From positions 387 to 64,386 of the forward strand of contig DCRZ01000012.1 in the NCBI GenBank assembly GCA_002325375.1: a stretch of DNA of 64,000 nt, read 5' to 3'. Of the stretch, positions 39,780 to 49,001 are shown piece after piece. A program made the position numbers and the translations under genes. The notes beneath the pieces were generated by a model. That model did not search any database. It saw nothing but the letters and a program-made list of their open reading frames with translations, and was not told where the DNA came from. The stretch is from Rhodospirillaceae bacterium UBA1479. Its GTDB lineage: Bacteria; Pseudomonadota; Alphaproteobacteria; Rhodospirillales; Casp-alpha2. Numbering within the stretch: position 1 is the first letter of the stretch; the number at the start of each line of letters is the position of its first letter.

Positions 39780-41165
39780 ATGAGCTTCCCCGTTTTGTTT
39801 GGCGTCCTCGCCCTTCTGACCATCTTCGGATACTACCTGGGCCGATCCCGCGCCCTGAAAACCGCCGGTGGTCAGGTCCGCAATCTGCATTCGCTGCCCA
39901 ACTACTACGGCTATTACATCGGCCTGTGGTGCGCGGCGCCTGGGTTCCTGCTGCTGGTCGGCTGGATGGCGCTTGAAAACACCATCATGGACAGCATGCT
40001 GATCGCCAACCTGCCGGACAGCATGAGTTCCCTGCCCGCGGCCGAACTGTCCCTGCTGCTGAACGACGTCAAGAACCTTGCCAACGGCGACATCGTCAGC
40101 CGCGAGGTCATCGACCTTGACCTGAAGGACGCCGCCGCCTTCTACGGCCAGCTTCTGACCACGTCGAAGATGCTGTTGACGGCGATCCTCGTCGCCGTGA
40201 CCTGCGGCGGGATCCTGGTCGCCCGCGGCCGTATCGCGCCCGACCTGCGCGCCCGCAACAGCGTCGAGAAGGCGGCCATGGCGATCATGATCATCTGCTC
40301 GACCATCGCCGTGCTGACCACGCTGGGCATCATCCTGTCGCTGCTGTTCGAATCGCTGCGCTTTTTCCAGATGGTTCACCCCTTGGACTTCGTGTTCGGC
40401 CTGGAATGGAGCCCGCAAACGGCGCTGCGCAAGGATCAGGTGGGGGCGACCGGCCTGTTCGGCGCGGTCCCGCTGCTGGCCGGCACGATGCTGATTTCCC
40501 TGATCGCCATGTGCGTGGCCGCCCCGGTCGGCCTGATGGCCGCCATTTACATGTCCGAATACGCGCCGACCAAGGTACGCGGCACGGTCAAGCCGCTGCT
40601 GGAAATCCTGGCCGGCATCCCGACCGTGGTCTACGGCTTCTTCGCCGCCCTGACGGTGGCCCCGTTCTTCCGCGGATTGGGGCTCGATTTCGGCCTGACC
40701 ATTTCGTCGGAAAGTGCGCTGGCGGCCGGCATCGTGATGGGGATCATGATCATCCCCTTCGTCTCATCCCTGTCCGACGACGTGATGTCGGCGGTGCCGC
40801 AGTCGCTGCGCGAAGGCTCCTACGGCCTGGGCGCCACCAAATCGGAAACCATCAAGCAGGTGATCCTGCCGGCAGCATTGCCGGGCATCGTCGGCTCGAT
40901 TTTGCTCGGCGTCTCGCGCGCCATCGGCGAAACCATGATCGTCGTCATGGCCGCCGGCCTGGCCGCCAACCTGACGGCCAACCCCTTCGAAGCGGTGACC
41001 ACGGTCACGGTGCAGATCGTCACCCTGCTGGTCGGCGACCAGGAATTCGACAGCGCCAAGACCCTCGCCGCCTTCGCCCTCGGCCTGATCCTGTTCTGCG
41101 TCACTCTGGTGCTGAACATCATCGCCCTCACCATCGTCAACAAATATCGAGAGCAATATGACTGA
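39780..41165 (+). CDS. pstC: Phosphate ABC transporter permease PstC (long form)
   Basis: 461 aa from the ATG at 39780 (AAGGA upstream). About 140 residues longer than E. coli PstC because of N-terminal TM helices and a soluble insert (LNDVKNLANGDIVSREVIDL). The core permease motif with the ATPase-contact loop is intact (EGSYGLGATKSETIKQVILP). Overlaps pstA by 8 nt. Confidence 0.95.
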   Translation: MSFPVLFGVLALLTIFGYYLGRSRALKTAGGQVRNLHSLPNYYGYYIGLWCAAPGFLLLVGWMALENTIMDSMLIANLPDSMSSLPAAELSLLLNDVKNLANGDIVSREVIDLDLKDAAAFYGQLLTTSKMLLTAILVAVTCGGILVARGRIAPDLRARNSVEKAAMAIMIICSTIAVLTTLGIILSLLFESLRFFQMVHPLDFVFGLEWSPQTALRKDQVGATGLFGAVPLLAGTMLISLIAMCVAAPVGLMAAIYMSEYAPTKVRGTVKPLLEILAGIPTVVYGFFAALTVAPFFRGLGLDFGLTISSESALAAGIVMGIMIIPFVSSLSDDVMSAVPQSLREGSYGLGATKSETIKQVILPAALPGIVGSILLGVSRAIGETMIVVMAAGLAANLTANPFEAVTTVTVQIVTLLVGDQEFDSAKTLAAFALGLILFCVTLVLNIIALTIVNKYREQYD

Positions 41166-42486
41166 CGCGGCCCCCATCATGAACGGCCCGGCGAACGGGA
41201 GTCTTGCGACCCGCAACTCCAACGACGCCGTCAGCAGAGGCCTGAAACGCCGGTATGCGGCGGAGCGACGGTTCAAGGCCTACGGCATCCTGGCGATCGC
41301 CTTCGCCATGGGCATGCTGGGCCTGTTGTTCACGACCATCGTGTCCAAGGCGATCCCCGCCTTCACACAGACCATGATCAACCTGGAAATAACGCTCTAT
41401 CCCCAGGACATCGATCCTGCGGGCACGCGGGAACGCCAGACCCTATCATCGGCCAATTACCGGAAGGTCATCCGCCAGGCCTTCTATGACCTGTTCCCCG
41501 ACGTCACCAGCCGCCGCGACCGCCGCGAACTGTTCGACATGATCAGCCCCGGCGCGGTGTACGAAATCCGCGACATGGTGATGGCCAACCCGAACCTGAT
41601 CGGCGAACGGGTGGTCGTGCAGATGCCCATGTCCGACGACATCGACCAGTTGAACAAGGGCCAGATCCGCAAGGACAGCCCCGAGACCGAACGCCGCGTC
41701 AAGGACAAGCAGATCGCCTGGTTCGAGCGCCTGGAAAACCGCGGCCTGGTAGAAACCGTGTTCAACACCACCTTCTTCACCGCCGGCGACAGCCGCGAAC
41801 CGGAACTGGCCGGCATCTTCGGCGCCGCCATGGGTTCGCTGTTCACCATGCTGGTGACGCTGCTGGTGTCCTTCCCCCTGGCCGTGGCCTCCGCCATCTA
41901 TCTGGAGGAATTCGCCCCGGTCAACAAGTGGACCCAGACCATCGAGGTCAACATCAACAACTTGGCCGCCGTGCCGTCCATCGTGTTCGGGCTGCTGGGA
42001 CTGGCCGTATTCATCAACTTCTTCGGCATGCCGCGCTCGGCCCCCGTGGTCGGCGGCCTGGTGTTGGCGCTGATGACCCTGCCGACCATCATCATCGCCG
42101 CCCGCTCGGCCCTGAAATCGGTGCCGCCGTCGATCCGCGAGGCCGCCTACGGCCTGGGCGCCTCGCCGCTGCAGGTCATCACTCATCACGTGCTGCCGCT
42201 GGCCATGCCGGGTATCCTGACCGGCACCATCATCGGCATGGCCCAGGCCCTGGGCGAGACGGCGCCGCTTCTGATGATCGGCATGGTCGCCTTCATCGTC
42301 GACGTGCCGCACGGCGCGCTCGACCCGGCGACCGTGCTGCCGGTGCAGATCTATCTGTGGGCGGATTCGCCGGAACGCGCCTTCGTGGAACGCACCTCGG
42401 CCGCGATCTGCGTGCTGCTGGCCTTCTTGGTAATCATGAACGTCGGCGCGGTGTTTCTGCGCAAACGTTTCGAGAGGAAATGGTAA
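41158..42486 (+). CDS. pstA: Phosphate ABC transporter permease PstA (long form)
   Basis: 442 aa, longer than the usual 300 because a periplasmic insert of about 150 residues follows the first TM (DLFPDVTSRRDRRELFDMIS, NPNLIGERVVVQMP). The C-terminal half is the standard permease core (EAAYGLGASPLQVITHHVLP). Pairs with PstC. Start ATG lies within the last codons of pstC. Confidence 0.95.
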   Translation: MTDAAPIMNGPANGSLATRNSNDAVSRGLKRRYAAERRFKAYGILAIAFAMGMLGLLFTTIVSKAIPAFTQTMINLEITLYPQDIDPAGTRERQTLSSANYRKVIRQAFYDLFPDVTSRRDRRELFDMISPGAVYEIRDMVMANPNLIGERVVVQMPMSDDIDQLNKGQIRKDSPETERRVKDKQIAWFERLENRGLVETVFNTTFFTAGDSREPELAGIFGAAMGSLFTMLVTLLVSFPLAVASAIYLEEFAPVNKWTQTIEVNINNLAAVPSIVFGLLGLAVFINFFGMPRSAPVVGGLVLALMTLPTIIIAARSALKSVPPSIREAAYGLGASPLQVITHHVLPLAMPGILTGTIIGMAQALGETAPLLMIGMVAFIVDVPHGALDPATVLPVQIYLWADSPERAFVERTSAAICVLLAFLVIMNVGAVFLRKRFERKW

Positions 42487-42488
42487 GG

Positions 42489-43319
42489 ATGACCCCCGAC
42501 ATGAATCAGAGCATTCCCCAGGACACGGCCGGAGACAGCCCCGTGACGCAATCACAAGCCGACGCGGTCAAGCTCAAGGCCCGCAACGTCAAGGTGTTTT
42601 ACGGCGAGAAGCAGGCTCTGTTCGATGTCAACCTGGACATCAAGGCGAACGAGGTAACATCGCTGATCGGCCCGTCGGGCTGCGGAAAATCCACCTTCCT
42701 GCGTTCCCTGAACCGCATGAACGACACCATCGACATCTGCCGGGTCGAGGGTGAGATTTCCCTGGACGGGCAGGACATCTACGACAAGAACATCGACGTC
42801 GTGCATCTGCGCGCCCGGGTCGGCATGGTGTTCCAGAAGCCCAATCCCTTTCCCAAGTCGATCTTCGACAACGTCGCCTACGGCCCGCGTATTCACGGCC
42901 TGACCAATTCCAATTCCGAACTGGAGGGCATCGTCCAGACGGCGTTGGAAAAGGCCGGCCTGTGGAACGAGGTCAAGGACCGTCTCGACCAACCCGGCAC
43001 CGGCCTGTCCGGCGGCCAGCAGCAGCGCCTGTGCATCGCCCGCGCCGTCGCGGTTTCGCCCGAAGTGATCCTGATGGACGAGCCCTGCTCGGCGCTCGAC
43101 CCCATCGCCACGGCCAAGATCGAGGAACTGATCGATGAACTGCGGGAAAATTTCACGATCGTGATCGTCACCCATTCCATGCAGCAAGCGGCCCGCGTGT
43201 CACAGCGCACCGCCTTCTTCCACCTGGGTTATCTGGTCGAGGAAGACGATACGGAAAAGATGTTCACCAATCCAACGGACGAGCGCACCCAAGGTTACAT
43301 CACCGGCCGCTTCGGCTGA
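42489..43319 (+). CDS. pstB: Phosphate ABC transporter ATP-binding protein PstB
   Basis: 276 aa from the ATG at 42489, selected because GAGAGGAA lies upstream at a good distance. Walker A GPSGCGKSTFLRSLNRMND, the PstB-typical MVFQKPNPFPKSIFDNVAYG, signature LSGGQQQRLCIARA and Walker B ILMDEPCSALDPIA. Energises PstCA. Confidence 0.97.
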   Translation: MTPDMNQSIPQDTAGDSPVTQSQADAVKLKARNVKVFYGEKQALFDVNLDIKANEVTSLIGPSGCGKSTFLRSLNRMNDTIDICRVEGEISLDGQDIYDKNIDVVHLRARVGMVFQKPNPFPKSIFDNVAYGPRIHGLTNSNSELEGIVQTALEKAGLWNEVKDRLDQPGTGLSGGQQQRLCIARAVAVSPEVILMDEPCSALDPIATAKIEELIDELRENFTIVIVTHSMQQAARVSQRTAFFHLGYLVEEDDTEKMFTNPTDERTQGYITGRFG

Positions 43320-43353
43320 GGCATTGGGGCGACACACCGGGAGACCACGAGAC

Positions 43354-44070
43354 ATGACCACAGATCACATCGTCAAGTCCTTCGACGAGGACCTGAAAAA
43401 ACTGGACAACATCATCGCCGAAATGGGCGGCCTGGCCGAGGTTCAGTTGGCCGACGCCGTGGAGGCGCTGATCAAGCGCGACACGGACCTGGCCGACCGG
43501 GTGATCGCCGGCGACAAGAAGATCGACGCCCTGGAAGCCGAACTGGATGGCCAGGCAACCATGACCCTGGCCCTGCGTCAGCCCATGGCCGACGACCTGC
43601 GCGTCACCATCACGGCGCTGCGCACGGCAAGCCTGATCGAACGCATCGGCGATTACGCCAAGAACATCGCCAAGCGGTCCGTGGTGCTGGCCCAGTCGCC
43701 GCCCCTCGGCCCGACCAAAAGCATCGCCCGCATGGCGACCCTGGTTCAGGGCATGACCAAGGACGTGCTGGACGCCTATGTGGCGCGTGACGTGGACAAG
43801 GCGGAGGCCGTGCGCGCGCGCGACGCCGATGCCGACCTGCTGCACACCAGCCTGTTCCGCGAAATCCTGACCTACATGATGGAAGACCCGCGCACGATCA
43901 CGTCCTGCACGCATCTTCTGTTCGTCTCCAAAAACCTGGAACGGATCGGCGACCACGCAACCAACATCGCCGAACTGGTGTACTATCTTGTGAAAGGCGT
44001 GCCGCCTACGGACGAGCGCGAAAAAAGCGATGCATCAAGCTTCACTGTCGTCGATCCCGACCGCGACTAA
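43354..44070 (+). CDS. phoU: Phosphate signalling protein PhoU
   Basis: 238 aa from the ATG at 43354. Two PhoU three-helix repeats, each with the metal-site helix sequence (LRTASLIERIGDYAKNIAKR and FVSKNLERIGDHATNIAELV). Links Pst transporter state to PhoR, repressing the regulon when phosphate is plentiful. It lies between pstB and phoB. Confidence 0.97.
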   Translation: MTTDHIVKSFDEDLKKLDNIIAEMGGLAEVQLADAVEALIKRDTDLADRVIAGDKKIDALEAELDGQATMTLALRQPMADDLRVTITALRTASLIERIGDYAKNIAKRSVVLAQSPPLGPTKSIARMATLVQGMTKDVLDAYVARDVDKAEAVRARDADADLLHTSLFREILTYMMEDPRTITSCTHLLFVSKNLERIGDHATNIAELVYYLVKGVPPTDEREKSDASSFTVVDPDRD

Positions 44071-44089
44071 GCCTAAGGATACGGGCTTC

Positions 44090-44782
44090 ATGAGCAAAAG
44101 CATTCTCATCGTCGAGGACGACCCTTCGTTGGCCGAGCTGGTCCGCTACAACCTCACCAAAGAGGGGTTCAACGCGATCGTCGTCGGCGATGGCGAGACG
44201 GCCGTCGTCGCGGTCGAGGAAGAAGACCCCGCGCTGGTCATCCTCGACTGGATGCTGCCCAACCTGTCGGGCATCGAGGTCTGCCGCCAATTGCGCCGCA
44301 AGCCCGAGAACAAAAATCTGCCGATCATCATGCTGACCGCCCGCGGCGAAGAAGCGGACCGCATCCGCGGCCTCGATTCCGGTGCCGACGATTACGTGGT
44401 GAAACCGTTTTCGCCGAGCGAGCTGATCGCCCGTGTGCGGGCGGTCCTGCGCCGCGCCAACCCGGAACGGGCGAGCGAAGTTCTGACCTACGCCGACCTG
44501 AGCATGGATCTGGAAGAGCACCGGGTCTACCGGGGCGAGGAACTCGTGCGCCTGGGGCCGACGGAATTCCGTTTGCTCCGCGTGTTCCTGGAAAAGCCGG
44601 GCCGTGTCTATTCCCGTGAACAGCTTCTCGACCGGGTCTGGGGCCGCGACATCTACGTCGAATCCAGGACGGTCGACGTCCATATCCGAAGGCTGCGCAA
44701 GGCGCTGAATTCCGAGGGCCGCCCAGACCTTATCCGCACGGTGCGTTCGGCCGGCTACGCACTTGATTCCTCTCCTGATTAA
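44090..44782 (+). CDS. phoB: Phosphate regulon response regulator PhoB
   Basis: 230 aa from the ATG at 44090 (AAGGA upstream). Receiver: acidic pair VEDDPS, phospho-Asp in VILDWMLPNLSG, Lys in DYVVKPFSPSEL. C-terminal OmpR-type winged helix with ESRTVDVHIRRLRKAL. Binds PHO boxes such as those at 36680 and 38459. Confidence 0.97.
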   Translation: MSKSILIVEDDPSLAELVRYNLTKEGFNAIVVGDGETAVVAVEEEDPALVILDWMLPNLSGIEVCRQLRRKPENKNLPIIMLTARGEEADRIRGLDSGADDYVVKPFSPSELIARVRAVLRRANPERASEVLTYADLSMDLEEHRVYRGEELVRLGPTEFRLLRVFLEKPGRVYSREQLLDRVWGRDIYVESRTVDVHIRRLRKALNSEGRPDLIRTVRSAGYALDSSPD

Positions 44783-44862
44783 AGCCCTTAAGCTCTTCAC
44801 ATAACGTATTGTTGTAGAGACCTGATTAACCTTCTCGCCCTAACATGAGGGTGGGAAGGTTA

Positions 44863-46641
44863 ATGGTTATTTCGCGCTTCAAATACGCCCGGCTACTGCT
44901 GGCGATCCGACGGGTCATCCGCAACGACCATCTGATCCTGATGGTTCTGGCGCTTGTCGTCGGCTGCGCATCCGGCGCCGCGGTCGTCGCGTTCCGCGAA
45001 ACCATCGAAATTTTCCAATCCCTGTTCTACGGCAGCGGCCACGAGCGCCTGTCACAGCACGTCACCGGGCTGGTCTGGTGGCATGTGCTGCTGGCGCCCA
45101 CGGTCGGCGGCCTGATCGTCGGTCTGTTCATCTATTTTTTTCTGCCCAACCGGAAGCCCCAGGGAGTCGCCGACGTGATCGAGGCGGAACAGCTGCACGG
45201 CGGCTGGATGTCGTCCCGGGTCGGCCTGTACTCCGCCATCGCCAGCGCGCTGTCGATCGGGGCCGGCGCGTCGGTCGGGCGCGAAGGTCCGGCCGTGCAC
45301 CTGGGGGCGTCACTGGGGGCATGGCTGGCGCGCCGCCTGCAGCTGACCCGCTCGCTCAACCGCACGCTGTTGGGCTGCGGCGTCGCCGCCGCCGTCGCCG
45401 CGTCGTTCAACGCGCCGCTGGCGGGGGCGCTGTTCGCCAACGAGGTGGTGATTGGCCATTACGCCCTGAAGGCCTTCGCCCCGGTGGTCGTCGCATCGGT
45501 CGCGGGCACGGCCATATCGCGGCACTGGTTCGGCAATTTCCCGGCCTTCGCCCTGGTCGATAATCCCCTGGCGTCCTTCTGGGAATTTCCCGCCTTCGTC
45601 GGCCTGGGCATCGCCAGCGCCGCCTGCGCCATTCTGATGATGCATTCCATCGTCGTCGCCTCCGATCTGTCCAAACGCACGCCCCTGCCGTCCTGGCTGA
45701 AGCCCGCGGTGGCGGGCTTGGCGGTCGGCGCCATGGCGTTGATGGTACCGCAGGTTCTGGGCGTCGGTTACGGCGTGACCGAGGACGCCATGCTGCACGT
45801 CTACGGCTTCGGCACGCTGCTGATCATCCTGGTCGCCAAGATCATCGCCACGGCGATCAGTCACGGATACGGGTTTTCCGGCGGTGTGTTTTCCCCGGCC
45901 CTGGTTATCGGTGCCGTCGCCGGCGGTGCTTACGGCATTGTCGCTACCAGCATCTTCCCCGAACTGTCGTCGGGCGTGCCCGCCTATACGGTGGTCGGCA
46001 TGGGGGCCGTCGCCGCCTCCGTCCTGGGCGCCCCCATTTCGACCACCCTGATCATCTTCGAAATGACGTCCGACTACACCCTGACGCTCGCGGTGATGAT
46101 CGCCGTCGTGGTGTCGTCGGAAATCTCCCATCATTTCTATGATCGCTCCTACTTCGTGCGCCAATTGCGCGAGCGCGGCATCGATCTGAAAGAAGGTATC
46201 GAGGCCGAAGTCATGCAGACCATCACCGTCAACGCGGTGATGCGCCGAAACCTCAGCACCGTTTCCATGGGCACGGACCTGGAAACCCTGCGCCATCTGC
46301 TGCAGGATTCGACCGTGGGTGAAATTTTCGTTGTGGACAACGACGGTGTACTGCACGGCACCATTACGCTGCCCGATCTCAGCGAATTCGCCTTCGACCA
46401 CGACCTGGACGGTCTGGTCAACGCCGGCGATGTAGCCCGCACCCATCCGCCCATGCTGACCCGTCACGACGACATCGAAACGGCGGTCAATCTCATGGAT
46501 ACATCCGGTGAAACCGTGATTCCGGTCACGGAAAACGAGCGCGACCGGACCCTGATCGGCGCCGTCACCCATGACGACGTGATGACCGAATTCAACCGCG
46601 TTCTGATGGAACGCCGCCGTGAGGAACTGGGGCACGAATAA
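44863..46641 (+). CDS. ClC-type chloride channel/transporter with C-terminal CBS pair
   Basis: 592 aa from the ATG at 44863 (an in-frame ATG at 44845 is alternative). Has the ClC signature GREGPAVHLGASLGAWLARR with the gating Glu, and SGGVFSPALVIGA. The usual GSGIP selectivity motif is replaced by PQGVADVIEA. Aligning PLAGALFANEVV with CLC-ec1 puts Val where the proton glutamate (Glu203) sits, hinting at a channel or altered coupling. Residues about 445-590 are two CBS domains. It follows phoB by about 80 bp but has no known phosphate role. Confidence 0.9.
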   Translation: MVISRFKYARLLLAIRRVIRNDHLILMVLALVVGCASGAAVVAFRETIEIFQSLFYGSGHERLSQHVTGLVWWHVLLAPTVGGLIVGLFIYFFLPNRKPQGVADVIEAEQLHGGWMSSRVGLYSAIASALSIGAGASVGREGPAVHLGASLGAWLARRLQLTRSLNRTLLGCGVAAAVAASFNAPLAGALFANEVVIGHYALKAFAPVVVASVAGTAISRHWFGNFPAFALVDNPLASFWEFPAFVGLGIASAACAILMMHSIVVASDLSKRTPLPSWLKPAVAGLAVGAMALMVPQVLGVGYGVTEDAMLHVYGFGTLLIILVAKIIATAISHGYGFSGGVFSPALVIGAVAGGAYGIVATSIFPELSSGVPAYTVVGMGAVAASVLGAPISTTLIIFEMTSDYTLTLAVMIAVVVSSEISHHFYDRSYFVRQLRERGIDLKEGIEAEVMQTITVNAVMRRNLSTVSMGTDLETLRHLLQDSTVGEIFVVDNDGVLHGTITLPDLSEFAFDHDLDGLVNAGDVARTHPPMLTRHDDIETAVNLMDTSGETVIPVTENERDRTLIGAVTHDDVMTEFNRVLMERRREELGHE

Positions 46642-46715
46642 CCCCGTTTGCCGCCCCCCGGGCATCCCCCACCCCCGCGATAGCATCCCCCGCCCGAGGC
46701 GGTTATAAGACGGGT

Positions 46716-49001
46716 ATGTCCGATCCCACGCAAACACCCCCCGCGCCCCCGGCGCCACCCGCTGCCCCCGCCCCCTATCTTGCCGGCCTGAACGAAACCC
46801 AGGCCCAGGCCGTGGCGGCCGTGGACGGCCCGGTGCTGGTCCTGGCCGGGGCCGGCACGGGCAAGACGCGGGTGTTGACCACGCGGCTGGCCCATATCCT
46901 GATGCAGCGCAAGGCCCGGCCCTGGGAGGTCCTGGCCGTGACCTTCACCAACAAGGCCGCGCGCGAGATGAAGGAACGGGTCGGCAAGCTGGTCGGCGCC
47001 CCGGTCGAGGGCTGGTGGGTCGGCACCTTTCATGCCGTGGGCGCGCGGATTTTGCGCGCCCACGCCGAATTGGTCGGCCGTCAGCCCAATTTCACCATCC
47101 TGGACGCCGACGATCAGGTGCGCCTGGTCAAGCAGCACCTGGACGCCATGGAAATCGACCAGAAACGCTGGCCGCCCCGCGTCGTCTCGGGCGCCCTCCA
47201 GCGCTTCAAGGACCGCGGCCTGATGCCGGACAAGCTGCCCGAGGAAGAGGCGCAAAGCCTGTGCGACGGCAAGGGGCAGGAAATCTACAAGGCCTATCAG
47301 GACCGGCTGGAGGCGCTGAACGCCTGCGATTTCGGCGATCTTTTGCTGTTGTGTCTGGAACTGTTCCGCAGCGCGCCGGAGGTCCTGGCCAAATACCAGC
47401 GCCAATTCCGCTACATCATGGTCGACGAATACCAGGACACCAACGTGGCGCAATACCTTTGGCTGCGCCTGTTGGCCCAGGCCCACAAGAACATCTGCTG
47501 CGTCGGCGACGACGACCAATCGATCTATTCCTGGCGCGGCGCCGAGGTCGGCAACATCCTGCGGTTCGAAAAAGACTTTCCCGGCGCCACCGTGGTGCGG
47601 CTGGAGCGCAACTACCGCTCGACCTCGCATATCCTGGCCGCCGCCTCGGGCCTGATCGCCCATAACGACGGCCGCCTCGGCAAGACGCTGTGGACGGAAC
47701 AGAACGACGGCGATCCGGTCGTGGTGCGCGGCGTGTGGGACGGCGACGAGGAAGCGCGGGTGATCGGCGACGAAATCGAAAGCCTGCATGGCGGCGGCCA
47801 TAAACTGAACGAGATCGCCGTGCTGGTGCGCGCCGGCTTTCAGACCCGTGAGTTCGAGGAACGCCTGATCACCCTCGGCGTGCCCTACCGCGTGGTCGGC
47901 GGCCAACGGTTTTACGAGCGACAGGAAATCCGCGACGCCATCGCCTATCTGCGGGTGATCGCACAGCCCGCCGATGACCTTGCGTTCGAGCGCATCGTCA
48001 ATCTGCCCAAGCGCGGCCTGGGCGATGCCACCCTGCAGGCCGTGCATCTGCATGCCCGGGCGCGCGGCCTGCCCCTGGTCGCGGCGGCGCGGGAGATTTG
48101 CGGCACGGACGAACTGAAACCCAAGGCACGCCAGACCCTGACCCAGTTGATCGACGATTTCGACCGCTGGCGGGCCCTGGTTTCCGTGACCGACCACGTC
48201 GACGTGGTGAAAACGGTGCTCGACGAAAGCGGCTACATGCAGATGTGGCAGGAATCGAAGGCGCCCGAGGCCTCCGGGCGGCGCGAAAACCTGAAGGAAC
48301 TGGTTGTCGCCCTGGAAGACTTCGACAACCTGGCCGGCTTCTTGGAGCACGTCAGCCTGGTCATGGAGAACGAGGAAAACGCCACCGACGACAAGGTTTC
48401 CCTGATGACCCTGCACGGCGCCAAGGGCCTGGAGTTCGAGACCGTGTTCCTGCCCGGCTGGGAGGAAGGCCTGTTTCCCCACCAACGCGCCCTGGACGAA
48501 GGCGGCCTGGCGGCGCTGGAGGAAGAACGCCGGCTGGCCTATGTCGGGCTGACCCGGGCGCGCAAGCGCGCCGCCATATCGTTTGCCGCCAACCGCCGGG
48601 TCTACGGCCAATGGCAGACGGCCCTGCCGTCGCGCTTCGTCGATGAACTGCCGAACGACAACATCAGCCGCCAGCAGGAACAGGGGCTGTATTCCGGGTC
48701 CGGCTATGGTGGTCTCGGAAACGGTGGTTATGACGGCGGCACGTCCTTTCCCGGCGCGCTGCGGCGCAGCGGCCCCCGGGCGTCGCGCTTCGCCGGCGGC
48801 GGCAACGCGGGCGGCAGCGACGCCTGGCGCGCGGCCGACCGTGGCGGCGCCGACGACAGCCTGACCGTGGGCACCCGCGTGTTTCATCAGAAATTCGGCT
48901 ACGGCCGCATCAAGGCCAAGGACGGCGACAAATTGGAAATCGAGTTCGAGAAGGCCGGCCGCAAGAAGGTCATGGGCAGTTTCGTGGAAAGCGTGTCGTG
49001 A
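46716..49001 (+). CDS. UvrD/PcrA superfamily 1 DNA helicase
   Basis: 761 aa. Motif I LVLAGAGTGKTRVLTTRLA, Ia AVTFTNKAAREMKERV, II IMVDEYQDTN, III GDDDQSIYSWRGA, IV RLERNYRST, V TLHGAKGLEFETVFLPG, VI EERRLAYVGLTRARK. Pro-rich N-terminal tail; Gly-rich linker, then a Tudor-like C-terminal segment (FHQKFGYGRIKAKDGDKLEIEF) seen in PcrA/UvrD that binds RNA polymerase. Role in excision repair and replication-conflict clearance. Confidence 0.95.
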   Translation: MSDPTQTPPAPPAPPAAPAPYLAGLNETQAQAVAAVDGPVLVLAGAGTGKTRVLTTRLAHILMQRKARPWEVLAVTFTNKAAREMKERVGKLVGAPVEGWWVGTFHAVGARILRAHAELVGRQPNFTILDADDQVRLVKQHLDAMEIDQKRWPPRVVSGALQRFKDRGLMPDKLPEEEAQSLCDGKGQEIYKAYQDRLEALNACDFGDLLLLCLELFRSAPEVLAKYQRQFRYIMVDEYQDTNVAQYLWLRLLAQAHKNICCVGDDDQSIYSWRGAEVGNILRFEKDFPGATVVRLERNYRSTSHILAAASGLIAHNDGRLGKTLWTEQNDGDPVVVRGVWDGDEEARVIGDEIESLHGGGHKLNEIAVLVRAGFQTREFEERLITLGVPYRVVGGQRFYERQEIRDAIAYLRVIAQPADDLAFERIVNLPKRGLGDATLQAVHLHARARGLPLVAAAREICGTDELKPKARQTLTQLIDDFDRWRALVSVTDHVDVVKTVLDESGYMQMWQESKAPEASGRRENLKELVVALEDFDNLAGFLEHVSLVMENEENATDDKVSLMTLHGAKGLEFETVFLPGWEEGLFPHQRALDEGGLAALEEERRLAYVGLTRARKRAAISFAANRRVYGQWQTALPSRFVDELPNDNISRQQEQGLYSGSGYGGLGNGGYDGGTSFPGALRRSGPRASRFAGGGNAGGSDAWRAADRGGADDSLTVGTRVFHQKFGYGRIKAKDGDKLEIEFEKAGRKKVMGSFVESVS

